64,000 nucleotides of DNA from RHLJ01 sp965247355 (GTDB taxonomy: Bacteria; Bacteroidota; Rhodothermia; Balneolales; Balneolaceae), in assembly GCA_965247355.1 (NCBI GenBank), contig OZ252011.1, positions 744,001-808,000 of the forward strand. Reading direction: 5' to 3'. This document shows, piece by piece, positions 34,386 to 43,808 of this stretch; positions within the stretch are counted from its first letter, which is position 1; the number at the start of each line of letters is the position of its first letter. The notes beneath the pieces are model-generated. The model worked only from the letters and a program-made list of their open reading frames with translations. It was not told the origin of the DNA and searched no databases. Made by a program: the position numbers and the translations under genes.

Positions 34386-35771
34386 ATGACTACACGTACT
34401 TCATTATTATTTTTATTTCTAATTCTGTTTGCAGGATCATCAACTCTTTATGCGCAGGATACACTTCGTATTTCATTTGATGAGTTTCTTTCCATCGCTT
34501 TAGATAATTCGGGGCAGATGAAAGTGGTAGATACTAAAGTTGACTTAGCAGAGAATCGAAGTCAGATGGCGAAGGATCAACGTTTTTTGCCTTCTCTTAG
34601 CTTCCGGTCAGAGCATGCAATAGTTCCGGGTGTTACGTCACCCAACAATTTTCCCGATGAACAGATTTATTTAGATGGGGATGCTTACAACGACTGGAAT
34701 AAAATTGGAGTATACACCCGATTACGATTACAAGGAGTTCAGCCGGTTTTTACATGGGGTGCTATAAACAAAGCTATCAATGCAGCAGAGATTGGAGTTA
34801 AAGCAACTCAAAAGGAATATGAGGCTACTCAGGCAGAGATTGAGCTACGACTTTATGATCTATATCACAGTTATGTTTTTGCGTTAGAGATAGAGCGATT
34901 ACTTAGTGATGCGGAGGATAAAGTACGCCAGATTGAAAATGCCTTGGATAAGCAGTTAGAGGACGATCCTTCTCAGGTAGATGAATCAGATGTGTTTAAG
35001 TTCAAGGTATTCAAGGCACAATTTGGCATTCAAAAGGAGGAAGTAACTCAAAGTCTGATATTTGTTCGTGAAACATGGAATTATGCATTGAGTAATGATG
35101 AAGGAACAGTTTATGAACCTCAAGTCAGATTCCTTGACCCTATACAAACTGAAATTCAGGAAATAGGTCATTATCAAAATAGTGCAACAGTAAACAGAGC
35201 GGAATTAGTAGGACTTGAACTTGGAAGAAGTGCCCTTCAAACATACATTGGTTCTCTTAAAGCTCAGAATTTACCTGGTTTATATCTTGGATTTACAACC
35301 ACATTTGCAAGTACTCCTATCAGACCTCGCCAACCTAATCCATTCATCAGAACACCAGAAAATACATTCAATACTGCGGTAGGATTTACTATTCGCCAAA
35401 ATCTTAATTTTTTTCAGGCAAAGACTTCTCTTAAGCGCAGCAAGCTTGAGGTTAATAGATTAGATTATCTTAAAGATGCTATGCAGGATGGAATAATTCT
35501 TGAGGTAAATGAGGCGTACAGAAATGCAGCTCTTGCTGAAGTGAAGGTTGAAAAAACCGATGAAGCACTACTAATTGCAAAAGAATGGCTTAGAATGGAA
35601 CAATTAGACTACGATTTAGGGTTTGGAGAATCGAAAGATTTAGTTGATGCTGTAAAGCAAGAGCTTGAATTAAGGTTGACTGAGAAGCAGCATATTTTTG
35701 AATTCAACTCTGCAATGGCAAAACTTAATAAATCAGCTGGATTGCCGTTAACAACATCGACAGAAAATTAA
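34386..35771 (+). CDS. TolC-family outer-membrane efflux protein
   Basis: A 461-residue outer-membrane channel protein with an N-terminal signal peptide (ending LYAQ). Two similar OEP-type repeats are dominated by long amphipathic helices, e.g. ENRSQMAKDQRF early and EAYRNAALAEVKVEKTDEALL late. It would join an inner-membrane pump across the periplasm, but no RND, ABC or MFP gene is adjacent. MlaC follows after 10 bases. It could be part of a lipid-export path rather than a drug pump, which is inference. Confidence 0.85.
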   Translation: MTTRTSLLFLFLILFAGSSTLYAQDTLRISFDEFLSIALDNSGQMKVVDTKVDLAENRSQMAKDQRFLPSLSFRSEHAIVPGVTSPNNFPDEQIYLDGDAYNDWNKIGVYTRLRLQGVQPVFTWGAINKAINAAEIGVKATQKEYEATQAEIELRLYDLYHSYVFALEIERLLSDAEDKVRQIENALDKQLEDDPSQVDESDVFKFKVFKAQFGIQKEEVTQSLIFVRETWNYALSNDEGTVYEPQVRFLDPIQTEIQEIGHYQNSATVNRAELVGLELGRSALQTYIGSLKAQNLPGLYLGFTTTFASTPIRPRQPNPFIRTPENTFNTAVGFTIRQNLNFFQAKTSLKRSKLEVNRLDYLKDAMQDGIILEVNEAYRNAALAEVKVEKTDEALLIAKEWLRMEQLDYDLGFGESKDLVDAVKQELELRLTEKQHIFEFNSAMAKLNKSAGLPLTTSTEN

Positions 35772-35781
35772 ATAGGGATTT

Positions 35782-36375
35782 ATGAGACTTTTAAAACAAG
35801 CTACACTTTCAATATTAGTGGCGATTATTATAAGTTTTGCTTCATTTGCTCAAAATAGCGAAGAGTTTATTAGAGAAATGCTTACAGAGCGCGATCAACA
35901 AATAAAAGAGCTTTTAGGACCTGAAGGGCAAGAATATACTGATCAGCAAAGAGCAGAACTCAAAGAGATCATTAACGGAATCATAGATTTCGAAGAAATG
36001 GCCAAAATTGCTCTGGATGAAACCTATAATGAAATTTCAGAAGAAAGCCGTACCGAGTTTGTTGACTTGTTTACGACTATTATTAGGGATCACTCTTTAA
36101 ACACATTAGAAATCTATCGTGCTAAAATAACCTATAATTCTATTGAGTTGGAAGAAGGTAGTGCAATGGTAGAAACAATGGCAGAACTTGATGATATAAG
36201 AACTCCTGTTGATTATAAGATGGCACTTGAAGGAGATGAATGGGTAATTACTGATATGAGTGTAGATGAACTATGGACAGCTGAATCCTATAAAAATCAG
36301 TTCCAACGAATAATTGAACGTCGTGGGTTTGATACACTTATGGAAAGTCTGAGAAAGAGAGCGGCCAGAGAGTAA
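35782..36375 (+). CDS. mlaC: MlaC-type periplasmic phospholipid carrier
   Basis: A 197-residue soluble periplasmic protein with a signal peptide (ending ASFAQ). The MlaC/Ttg2D pattern is present: an IIDFEEMAKIALDETYNEIS segment about 70-90, ESRTEFVDLFTTIIRDH near 95, and a C-terminal YKNQFQRIIERRGFDTLMESL. The family shuttles phospholipids between the inner-membrane MlaFED ABC complex and the outer membrane. MlaFED is not nearby. The tight link with a TolC-family gene is notable. Confidence 0.85.
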   Translation: MRLLKQATLSILVAIIISFASFAQNSEEFIREMLTERDQQIKELLGPEGQEYTDQQRAELKEIINGIIDFEEMAKIALDETYNEISEESRTEFVDLFTTIIRDHSLNTLEIYRAKITYNSIELEEGSAMVETMAELDDIRTPVDYKMALEGDEWVITDMSVDELWTAESYKNQFQRIIERRGFDTLMESLRKRAARE

Positions 36376-36388
36376 ATTTTCATAAGTC

Positions 36389-36419
36389 TTTTAATCAGGA
36401 CTCAGAACCCTTATCTTTA
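36389..36419 (+). promoter_or_regulatory. Possible promoter for the GT/Wzi operon
   Basis: TTTT (36389-36392) and TATCTTTA (36412-36419) are 19 bases apart. This resembles the Bacteroidota TTTG / TAnnTTTG pair with one mismatch in each. The GTG start is 14 bases further on. Confidence 0.35.
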
Positions 36420-36433
36420 CAAAAAAACTAACA

Positions 36434-37459
36434 GTGCTACACTCCTATAAGAAAGATAAGGCTGGCAAAGAAGGATATGTGTATGTAAGCTATGGGCATC
36501 CCAAGTATTTAAAACATACCATTGCTTCTGTTGTAAGTCTTCGTCGTCACGATAAAAAACGACCAGTTGCCCTTGCTTGCAGCGATAAACAACGGAAAAT
36601 TTTAGAAGAGAAAGGTCTTGAAGGCTTATTTGATGTAATTCATCCACTTCCGGAAGAACACGCATCTATCGTTGGATTTAAACACAATGTGCATCATTAC
36701 CTGTTTTTTGAAAAGAATATTTTTTTAGATAGTGATATCGTTTGGTGTAAGAACCCCAATTCTTTATGGAAATCTCTTTCGCCTTTTGATTTTACGATCA
36801 CTGGAAATCTTATTTCTGATAGTTTTTTTGGAGCTGCGAAAGGAGTAGGAGTTCTTAAAGACGTTTTTTTTGGGAGAAGAAGGAAAACACTCAAGAAGTT
36901 TGGGCTTAGTTATTTAAGCCGTGTTCAATCAGGGCTAATTTATGCTGCTGATTATGAGCAAACTAAAAAAGTATGCCAACTAGCTGGAGAGATGCTCTCC
37001 AGAAAGGATGAAACACACTTCCGAAGCCGAAAGATGGAGCAGGGTAGAACTGAAGAATCATGTGAGTGGAGCCTGGCTATGGCGATGTCTAAACTAAATA
37101 ATCCCATATACCCATGGCTGCAGGGACATAATAGCCCACAATTAGATTATATAGATGATCTTACTGAGCATGACGAAGATTTCCAATATGTACGCTGCAA
37201 GTATTATAGTCATGATTTCGTGTATTCATTCAGAGGCCTTAAATCTTCAGGAATCAGAAGTACTTTAATAAAAATTGCCGGCTTATTTCCTGGAATGAGT
37301 GACTATTTGATGGTGACACCTTACTGTTTGCATTTCGGGTGGTATCACCAAAAAACTCCTTTTTACACTTTTGCGGAAAAAGTATGGTATAAATTTGAGT
37401 CAGAAGGAGTCCCTGAGCGGCTTAATTATATAGATGAAGTAGCTTCTAATGAAGCTTAA
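36434..37459 (+). CDS. Probable GT-A glycosyltransferase
   Basis: A 341-residue protein with no signal peptide, starting with GTG. The N-terminal core GYVYVSYGHPKYLKHTIASV resembles nucleotide-diphospho-sugar transferases. A DxD-type metal motif lies in LDSDIVWCKNP (about 96-105), which supports a GT-A fold. The C-terminal half has an unusually large fraction of aromatic residues. Donor sugar unknown. It is the first gene of an operon with two membrane/envelope proteins (11-base and 8-base overlaps downstream). Confidence 0.65.
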   Translation: MLHSYKKDKAGKEGYVYVSYGHPKYLKHTIASVVSLRRHDKKRPVALACSDKQRKILEEKGLEGLFDVIHPLPEEHASIVGFKHNVHHYLFFEKNIFLDSDIVWCKNPNSLWKSLSPFDFTITGNLISDSFFGAAKGVGVLKDVFFGRRRKTLKKFGLSYLSRVQSGLIYAADYEQTKKVCQLAGEMLSRKDETHFRSRKMEQGRTEESCEWSLAMAMSKLNNPIYPWLQGHNSPQLDYIDDLTEHDEDFQYVRCKYYSHDFVYSFRGLKSSGIRSTLIKIAGLFPGMSDYLMVTPYCLHFGWYHQKTPFYTFAEKVWYKFESEGVPERLNYIDEVASNEA

Positions 37460-38387
37460 TGATCAAACAAAAGAGCTGATTAAAAAAGTTCTTAGGATCT
37501 TAATACAGGTAGCTATTATAGGTTACCTGATTTTTCAGGTATATGAAATTGGTTTAGGGAATCTGGTGAGATCGCTTCCAACAAAGCCATTATTCTATGT
37601 GCTATATCTGCTCATTTATTTTTCTCTTCCTATAGCAGAAATATTTATTTATCGGGTTTCCTGGCCACTTCAGTGGAAATCTGCATTTCCAATATTTATT
37701 CAAAAGAAAGTATTGAATACAGATGTAGTGGGCTATTCAGGAGAGTTTTTCTTGTATCAATGGGCTAAGAATAACTTACTGATTCCTGCAAAAGATGCGC
37801 TGAAAACGATTAAAGATAATAATATTCTTTCCTCTGCAGCTTCCACAATGATTACTCTTGCCTTGTTGTATTATTTCATAACCCAAGGTTATATCAATAT
37901 TCAGGATTATTTAAATAATATTAATACTGGAGTGATTCTGGGGATTGTTTTTGGTGGAATTATTATCGCTATCGCGGTATATCAATTCAGAAGTTATATC
38001 ATTTCCATGAGCTTTAGAGATGCTCTAAAAGTATTTTCACTTCATGCCTTTCGGATTGTCTTTATCAATATTATCCAAATTTTGCAGTGGGAAGTAGCTC
38101 GGCCGGAAATAACATTAGCCGTTTGGTTTAGCTTATCAGCAGTACAGATTATTTCATCCCGAATTCCATTTTTACCAAGTACAGATGCATTATTCGTCAC
38201 AATAGCGCTTGAAGTATCAGGTCTGGTTCAGGTTCCAAGAGAGTTGCTGGCAGGCATTCTTACAGCTAATTTAGTACTTAAGAGAATTCTAAATGTGAGC
38301 ACTTATTTAGTCGCTAATCTGTTTAAAAATGCAGTAACTTTGGATAAATCAGAATCAGAGAGAAAAGACTTTAATTTAGATGCTTAA
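37449..38387 (+). CDS. Multi-pass membrane protein of unknown family
   Basis: A 312-residue protein with about seven or eight hydrophobic segments, the first beginning VAIIGYLIFQVYEIGLG. It overlaps the preceding glycosyltransferase by 11 bases and the Wzi-like gene by 8. The topology is like flippase/synthase-type proteins (for example lysyl-PG synthase/UPF0104 membrane cores), but no family signature is evident to me. Translational coupling to the two flanking genes implies a shared role, possibly in exporting a glycan. Confidence 0.6.
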   Translation: MKLNDQTKELIKKVLRILIQVAIIGYLIFQVYEIGLGNLVRSLPTKPLFYVLYLLIYFSLPIAEIFIYRVSWPLQWKSAFPIFIQKKVLNTDVVGYSGEFFLYQWAKNNLLIPAKDALKTIKDNNILSSAASTMITLALLYYFITQGYINIQDYLNNINTGVILGIVFGGIIIAIAVYQFRSYIISMSFRDALKVFSLHAFRIVFINIIQILQWEVARPEITLAVWFSLSAVQIISSRIPFLPSTDALFVTIALEVSGLVQVPRELLAGILTANLVLKRILNVSTYLVANLFKNAVTLDKSESERKDFNLDA

Positions 38388-39813
38388 GAGAGTAAGCCTT
38401 TCAGTAACGGCTTTATTTTATTTATCAATCTCAACTAATGCTCAGTTTCAGCCTGAAATTATTACATCAAGTTTTGGACTTGAGTCTCACTTAAGTCTAT
38501 CATCATTGGATGCTGAATTACCTTTTTGGTTACATAATCAGCAGTTTGGGAAAGTAGATCAGTATTCTTCAAATGCACTTCTTTATGGAGCTGTAAAATC
38601 AGACTTATATAGCAGGGATTCTTTTTCAATAGTTATGGGAGGGGAGTTAGTTGGGCGTGTTTCAGAGAACTCTACATTATTTCTAAACCAGTTTTATGTT
38701 GAAAGCAACTTGGGTTCTATAAAACTGAGCGGTGGTAGGTTCCATGATCCTTTAGCTTTAAAAGAGGAGGAGCTGTCTACTGGTTCGTTTATTGTGAGCA
38801 GGAATGTTACTCCAATCCCTAAAGTAGCAATATATACAGATGGTTTTGTGCCTATTCCAGGAACAAATGGAATTCTTAATGTAAATGGTTTATTAAGTCA
38901 TGGATGGTTTACTGACAATCGATTTACAAATAATGCCTACCTCCACCAAAAATATTTTTATCTGGGAATAAAGTACGCTTTTTTCTATGCCAAGGGAGGG
39001 ATTATTCACAATGTACAATGGGCGGGTAATAATTACTTAGAAGGCAATCTTCCTGATTCATTCAAAGATTTTCTCGAAGCTACTTTTGCAATAGGTTCAT
39101 CAGATCGGCGAGCTCCTGCTGGTGAACAAAGTAATGCACTTGGTAACTCGGTTGCTGGGTATGATTTTAGCCTGGATATATTTTTAAAGTCAGCTGATTT
39201 GAGAGCGTATCGATTGTTTTATCTAGAGGATAAAGTTTCCACGAGATTCAGAAGTCCCTGGGATGGAATTTGGGGAGTGTCTGTTAAACCTAAAGATTCG
39301 AAGCTAATAACTTCTTTTTTGTATGAACACATCAACACAAAAAGGCAAGACTCTTTTGATTTTGAACCATACGGGACAGCTACATACTATAATCATTTTA
39401 TTTATCGAACCGGATGGACCTATGAAGGAAGGGTGATTGGTAATTCTTTATTGTTAACAGACGGTTCAGATGATCAGCCCATTTACAATAACATTCTTAT
39501 AGCTCACCATTTAGGAGTCAAAGGGCAACTTCCATTTCTTTTAAGCTATAAGCTACTCTATACTTTTAGCAGAAATTATGGAGAAGTGCAGGATCAAATA
39601 ATTAGCAGATCTAATGAAAATGGTCCGGTTATGGGAGTATTCAGACCTCTTGGAGAGCTAAAAAAAGTAAACCATTCTTTTTTACTTGAGTTTGAAAAAC
39701 CACTCAAAAACAATCCTAACATTAAATTTGGAACTGGAATAGCCGTTGATGTGGGTGAGCTTTATGAAGACAGGATAGGGATCACTTTCAAAATTAATTA
39801 TCAGTTGAATTGA
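38380..39813 (+). CDS. Wzi-type capsule assembly outer-membrane protein
   Basis: A 477-residue beta-barrel protein with a signal peptide (ending STNAQ). The first strand region (about 30-60) includes LPFWLHNQQFGKVD, then GGRFHDPLALKEEE around residue 120. These match the capsule-assembly Wzi family of Bacteroidota. Wzi lectins bind and organise capsular polysaccharide on the cell surface. It ends a three-gene overlapping operon with a glycosyltransferase and a membrane protein. Its 3' end overlaps the convergent sulfotransferase by 20 bases. Confidence 0.8.
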   Translation: MLKRVSLSVTALFYLSISTNAQFQPEIITSSFGLESHLSLSSLDAELPFWLHNQQFGKVDQYSSNALLYGAVKSDLYSRDSFSIVMGGELVGRVSENSTLFLNQFYVESNLGSIKLSGGRFHDPLALKEEELSTGSFIVSRNVTPIPKVAIYTDGFVPIPGTNGILNVNGLLSHGWFTDNRFTNNAYLHQKYFYLGIKYAFFYAKGGIIHNVQWAGNNYLEGNLPDSFKDFLEATFAIGSSDRRAPAGEQSNALGNSVAGYDFSLDIFLKSADLRAYRLFYLEDKVSTRFRSPWDGIWGVSVKPKDSKLITSFLYEHINTKRQDSFDFEPYGTATYYNHFIYRTGWTYEGRVIGNSLLLTDGSDDQPIYNNILIAHHLGVKGQLPFLLSYKLLYTFSRNYGEVQDQIISRSNENGPVMGVFRPLGELKKVNHSFLLEFEKPLKNNPNIKFGTGIAVDVGELYEDRIGITFKINYQLN

Positions 39814-40642
39814 CTGAAATTTTAGAGTAGTCAAAGCTGATCAGCGATTCTTTCACGTAGGTTTGTTCTTCTAAAGTTAAACGCTCAAACTTTTTTGAAG
39901 TACTTAATTCAGAGGAGTAGTTTTTTGCTTTCCAGGTTTCTTCCTCATTGATAAGTGATTCTGCTGTTTCATTGAAAAACGTAAACAAACGATCTGAATA
40001 AGAAATGTTCATTCTTTTCAAAAGGGTAGATATAGTTTTTTCAGGGTGATCAATCAAATCCTGATACAAGACAAAGTGCTGATTTTTACCACCAATATAT
40101 TTTGAAGAAATTCGAATACTGCGGTTCCACCAGAAAACACTTTTTTTAAGAGAACGACTTCCTTCCCAATGTTCAGGGCTATTTCTGGTAGCTTCATTAA
40201 GGCTAGCTACTACATCTTCACCTTTTCTGATTATATGAATGAATTGAGCATCAGAATCCACACTTTGGATTTCATTAATAAAGTGAAGATGTCGAGGCGT
40301 TTTTTCGAGTAAATATTTATGTAAATCTTTGGTAGAAAAATGTTTAGCTATTTTGTCTAACTGAGATAGAAGGTTAGATACCCATGCTTTAGTAATAAAG
40401 ATGGGGGTTTTAATTGCTGAAGTGGAAGAATCAGAGACTTGTAAATCGGTAAGTATTCTCCGGAGTATATCGACATGATTTTGCCTGTAAATCGTAAAAT
40501 ACCTGACAATAGGATTGATCGATATTGTCTTAGAAAAGAGATGTGTTTCAGGAAAAGAAATAATCTCAGGATGAGAAGCCAAAATGCTTTGTAAAAGCGT
40601 AGTACCTGAACGTGGGCATCCAACCAAAAAAATCCGCTTCAT
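39794..40642 (-). CDS. Sulfotransferase-family protein
   Basis: A 282-residue PAPS-dependent sulfotransferase fold protein. The 5'-phosphosulfate loop is VGCPRSGTTLLQ (C9-T15) at the N-terminus, followed by PETHLFS. A 3'-phosphate-binding segment is near IIRKGEDVVASLNE (about 137-150). No signal peptide, so it acts in the cytoplasm, probably on a glycan or lipid precursor. It is expressed with the GT2 gene just upstream (1-base overlap, TGATG). Acceptor unknown. Confidence 0.85.
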   Translation of the reverse strand: MKRIFLVGCPRSGTTLLQSILASHPEIISFPETHLFSKTISINPIVRYFTIYRQNHVDILRRILTDLQVSDSSTSAIKTPIFITKAWVSNLLSQLDKIAKHFSTKDLHKYLLEKTPRHLHFINEIQSVDSDAQFIHIIRKGEDVVASLNEATRNSPEHWEGSRSLKKSVFWWNRSIRISSKYIGGKNQHFVLYQDLIDHPEKTISTLLKRMNISYSDRLFTFFNETAESLINEEETWKAKNYSSELSTSKKFERLTLEEQTYVKESLISFDYSKISVNSTDN

Positions 40643-41442
40643 CAGAGTAACTCTAATTCTTTAGAAAGAGTGATGTAGTCGGTAAAAGCTTTTTCTGCTT
40701 CGTCACTTAACTTAAAACGAGGATGTGAAAACAAATCTCTTTTCAATACGGCATGCCATATATATTGAATGAGGGCAATAGGAGAATTTCTAATCCGTCT
40801 CCGAAAATGCTCTTTTTCCCAGGTGTTATTACCATGATAAGCTCGAAGGAATAAATGATTAAAGGAATCATCCAGCTTGAAGTAACGCTTCTCCATCCAT
40901 TCGTTAAGATAAACGGTGTCCTCAGCTCTCCGGGTTTCCGGATATCTTATCTCAGAACTATTACGATGCATAATACTACCCGGAATTCCATTTGGTAAAA
41001 CCCCAACATAGGGATGATCCATAAATTCCTCCGTATCAAGATGCATAAGCGCAGAGGAGAGGCAACAGGCATCATAGCCCTGATCTAAAATCTCAGCCTG
41101 AATTTTAATCCTATCTTCATGATACCAGTCATCATCATCCCATTGCACTAAATAATCACCAGATGCTTCCACAAGACTTCGGTTTCTAAGCTTTCCAAGC
41201 ACAAAATCGGGTTCTTTCTCAAGCTTTATATACTTCACCTGATCTGTGGGTAAATCTTTAAAGAGGGGCGTGTAGTCTTCATTTCCGTCATCTACAACTA
41301 CAAGCTCTTTATTTGAATAGCTTTGTTTTTTGAAGCATTCGACGGCTCGTTTAGCTAGATTTTTTCGATTGGCTGTTACCATTAAGCAACTTACCTTAGA
41401 CTGTTCCAATAAAGACGATTCTTGGTTAACTGACATTATCAA
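40642..41442 (-). CDS. GT2-family glycosyltransferase
   Basis: A 266-residue GT-A enzyme. The N-terminal VSCLMVTANRKNLAKRAVECF and LVVVDDGNEDYT are typical of GT2. The metal-binding motif is in VQWDDDDWYHEDRI. A cytoplasmic protein with no membrane helix. The start could be M1 or M3 (6 bases apart). The stop overlaps the sulfotransferase start by 1 base. A joint role in making a sulfated glycan is inferred from the pairing. Confidence 0.88.
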   Translation of the reverse strand: MIMSVNQESSLLEQSKVSCLMVTANRKNLAKRAVECFKKQSYSNKELVVVDDGNEDYTPLFKDLPTDQVKYIKLEKEPDFVLGKLRNRSLVEASGDYLVQWDDDDWYHEDRIKIQAEILDQGYDACCLSSALMHLDTEEFMDHPYVGVLPNGIPGSIMHRNSSEIRYPETRRAEDTVYLNEWMEKRYFKLDDSFNHLFLRAYHGNNTWEKEHFRRRIRNSPIALIQYIWHAVLKRDLFSHPRFKLSDEAEKAFTDYITLSKELELL

Positions 41443-41547
41443 TTTTTAATACTGAGAATAAATCTAAAAATAAAAGCGTTATTCAGACGGCTCTTATAAA
41501 GCGCTAAATATAATCATAAAGCTAACGATCTTTAAGACAAATCTGGA

Positions 41548-42288
41548 ATGAAGGTAGTAACACTTCTTTTTATTATTTCAATGACTTTAAACCCTGTTTT
41601 TGCTCAGGATTTAAAGGATATACATAATCCACTTAAAGAATTAACAAATGGGGGGAGACTGATTGAAGATTTTGAAAATGAGCCTATTGGAGGGTTACCG
41701 GGGGGGTGGTATAATCGCGATTTAAAGCGAAAAGCCAATCATCCGGAAGAAGCTTTGCTTTATCATTATTCAATTCAGGAGGAGGATGGTAATCAGTTTC
41801 TTTATTTCGATCATACCGATGCCCGACACTTGAATTTACCATTAAAAGAAAGGCCAAATCTTAATATTTATGAAACCCCGGTTTTAAGCTGGAAGTGGAG
41901 AGTAGAAGAAATTCCTGAAGGTGGAGATGAAACAGGAGATGATAACGATGTGGCTGCGAGTATTTATGTAGTTTTCGATATGGGAAGAGTGGCACTATTC
42001 AAAAAAGTACCAAAATCAATCAGATATACATGGAGTAGTACTCTAGAGAAAGGTTCTGATCACTCTATTTTTTTCGGAAATCAAAAAATAGTAGTACTGG
42101 AATCAGGAAATGAGAATGTAGGTTCAGGCTGGATGCAGGTTAAACGAAATATTGTAGAAGATTATCGCCGTTTATTTGGAGATGATCCCCCAAAAAGACC
42201 TCTTGCGATCCTTATTCTAAGTGATGGAGACAGTACCTATGAAAACGCCATCGCTTACTATGATGACCTTATGTTTTTACCTGAGTAA
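41548..42288 (+). CDS. DUF3047 secreted protein
   Basis: A 246-residue protein with a signal peptide (ending PVFAQ). The mature part fits DUF3047: an initial IEDFENEPIGGLPGGWYNRD, then LSWKWRVEEIPEGGDE with an acidic GDDNDVAA patch, a WSSTLEKGSD segment, and a final GDSTYENAIAYYDDLMFLP. Beta-sandwich proteins of this family have no assigned function. It is divergent from the GT2 gene and convergent with the HTTM-like gene, ending 1 base before it. Confidence 0.82.
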   Translation: MKVVTLLFIISMTLNPVFAQDLKDIHNPLKELTNGGRLIEDFENEPIGGLPGGWYNRDLKRKANHPEEALLYHYSIQEEDGNQFLYFDHTDARHLNLPLKERPNLNIYETPVLSWKWRVEEIPEGGDETGDDNDVAASIYVVFDMGRVALFKKVPKSIRYTWSSTLEKGSDHSIFFGNQKIVVLESGNENVGSGWMQVKRNIVEDYRRLFGDDPPKRPLAILILSDGDSTYENAIAYYDDLMFLPE

Positions 42289-42289
42289 A

Positions 42290-43198
42290 CTACTTGTACA
42301 GAACCCATCGATTCACAAACTCATTCTCATTCAATTCTGAAGTACCTGAAAGTTTATTGATCCATTGGTTCCATGGGAATCCCATCAAAATAAGTTGATA
42401 GGTAAAGGCTGCGAAGAAAATATTCATGGTTAAATCGATACCTACATGAAGACTTACCAAAAGAATGATTTCTGCCCAGCGAAATTTTTTGAACCAGACC
42501 ATAAATCCAAAGAATTCACTAAAAAGCCCAAAAAGTAAAATGGAAGTGGCAAAAGACCTACTACCCAACGCTAATTCTTGCAGCCAGTTTAATTGAAATA
42601 CACCGTATTTAGAAAGGATATCAATGTGTTTTTCACCAATCCAAAGCCACATATGTTTACCATCTACCCAGGTAATTCCAGTTGCAATAAGTTTACTTAA
42701 AGCAGCTGTAGTGTATCCCAGTCCTAGATAGAATAAGATGAAACCAAAGGCAAAAGTAAGTTGATGGCGGATACTTTTATTTCTGAAGAAAACAGCTCCT
42801 AGTCCAAGCGCCAGAATACTGAACCCAACAAGATTAGCGCTATGAGGGATTTCTCCTTGAGAAAATCGGGCAACATACTGCATATGAAAAAGAAATGCAG
42901 CAATTGCATAAACCCAACGTTGTTTTTTGAAAATCAAAGGATAGACTGAAAACAAAGTGATTAATACCGCATTAAATACTGAGATATTGTTGTCAAAGAA
43001 AAAGCTAACATCGATATAATTAGCTAAGCCAAGGGGGAGAACTACCGTGCTAAGGCGTGGAATATAATATGCCCATTCCCAGGCATAAATCATCAGATAA
43101 ATAAATGTGAAGACCTCAAAAGCCCGTAGTTGTATTTTAGTGCCTAAACTATCGGGAGCTTCAAATTCAAAGAGATTTTTTATTAATTTATCAATCAT
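42290..43198 (-). CDS. HTTM-like multi-pass membrane protein
   Basis: A 302-residue membrane protein with about seven helices. The region LLVSLHVGIDLTMNIFFAAFTYQLIL near the C-terminus (cited by its parts: LHVGIDLTMNIFF and TYQLIL) is like the conserved motif of HTTM/gamma-carboxylase-type membrane proteins. No soluble domain is attached. It is directly downstream of a small partner at 43199, with no gap. Function unknown. Confidence 0.6.
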   Translation of the reverse strand: MIDKLIKNLFEFEAPDSLGTKIQLRAFEVFTFIYLMIYAWEWAYYIPRLSTVVLPLGLANYIDVSFFFDNNISVFNAVLITLFSVYPLIFKKQRWVYAIAAFLFHMQYVARFSQGEIPHSANLVGFSILALGLGAVFFRNKSIRHQLTFAFGFILFYLGLGYTTAALSKLIATGITWVDGKHMWLWIGEKHIDILSKYGVFQLNWLQELALGSRSFATSILLFGLFSEFFGFMVWFKKFRWAEIILLVSLHVGIDLTMNIFFAAFTYQLILMGFPWNQWINKLSGTSELNENEFVNRWVLYK

Positions 43199-43669
43199 CT
43201 AATCCTCCAGAAACAGATAAGGATTTTTAATGGTCGTGTCACTTGTGAACAAGAACATCGGGATTGCCTCAATCACCACTGAATCATTTTCCGTTAAATG
43301 ACCAACCACACGTGTCGCCATCCACATTTTACCCGGATGATTATCAATCTGAAAAGTAGATCGAAGTCCTTTTAGTTTATCTTCATCCCAGACTTTGGTT
43401 TTGGATATATAGTTGGCAAAATCGATTTCATGGATTCCATACTCCCTGAGAGCAAGCGTTCGCGGCTCAACTTCGTGCAGAGGTTTAGTATCCCAAAGAT
43501 CAGCTCTGCTGCTATCCTGAACATCTTCAATTAACCCTCTTGACCATGGGTTTCCTGCCTGAGAAAACATAGGATAAATAGAAAATGGCCAAAACTCACC
43601 TTCATGGGTGGCAAGTAATACGCTGCTGATCAGAAATATGACCAGAAGTATTCTTTTTTCTTTCTTCAT
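43199..43669 (-). CDS. Small partner protein with a WPFSIYPMFS motif
   Basis: A 156-residue protein with an N-terminal membrane helix (ILLVIFLISSVLLATH) and then FWPFSIYPMFSQ, a motif I have seen in proteins paired with HTTM-type membrane genes. The rest is a small soluble alpha/beta domain. Its stop is directly before the ATG of the HTTM-like gene, so the two are surely co-expressed. Probably one complex; role unknown. Confidence 0.65.
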   Translation of the reverse strand: MKKEKRILLVIFLISSVLLATHEGEFWPFSIYPMFSQAGNPWSRGLIEDVQDSSRADLWDTKPLHEVEPRTLALREYGIHEIDFANYISKTKVWDEDKLKGLRSTFQIDNHPGKMWMATRVVGHLTENDSVVIEAIPMFLFTSDTTIKNPYLFLED

Positions 43670-43808
43670 TATTTCACTCTTTTAAACTGACAATTTAAGG
43701 TATGGTAAATAGTGGTTTTTTGCTATGCTGAAGATGAAATCAGATATAATAATATTGTTGTTAAATCCGTATCATTCGAGTTGATTAAATAACCGTCGAG
43801 CACAGTTA

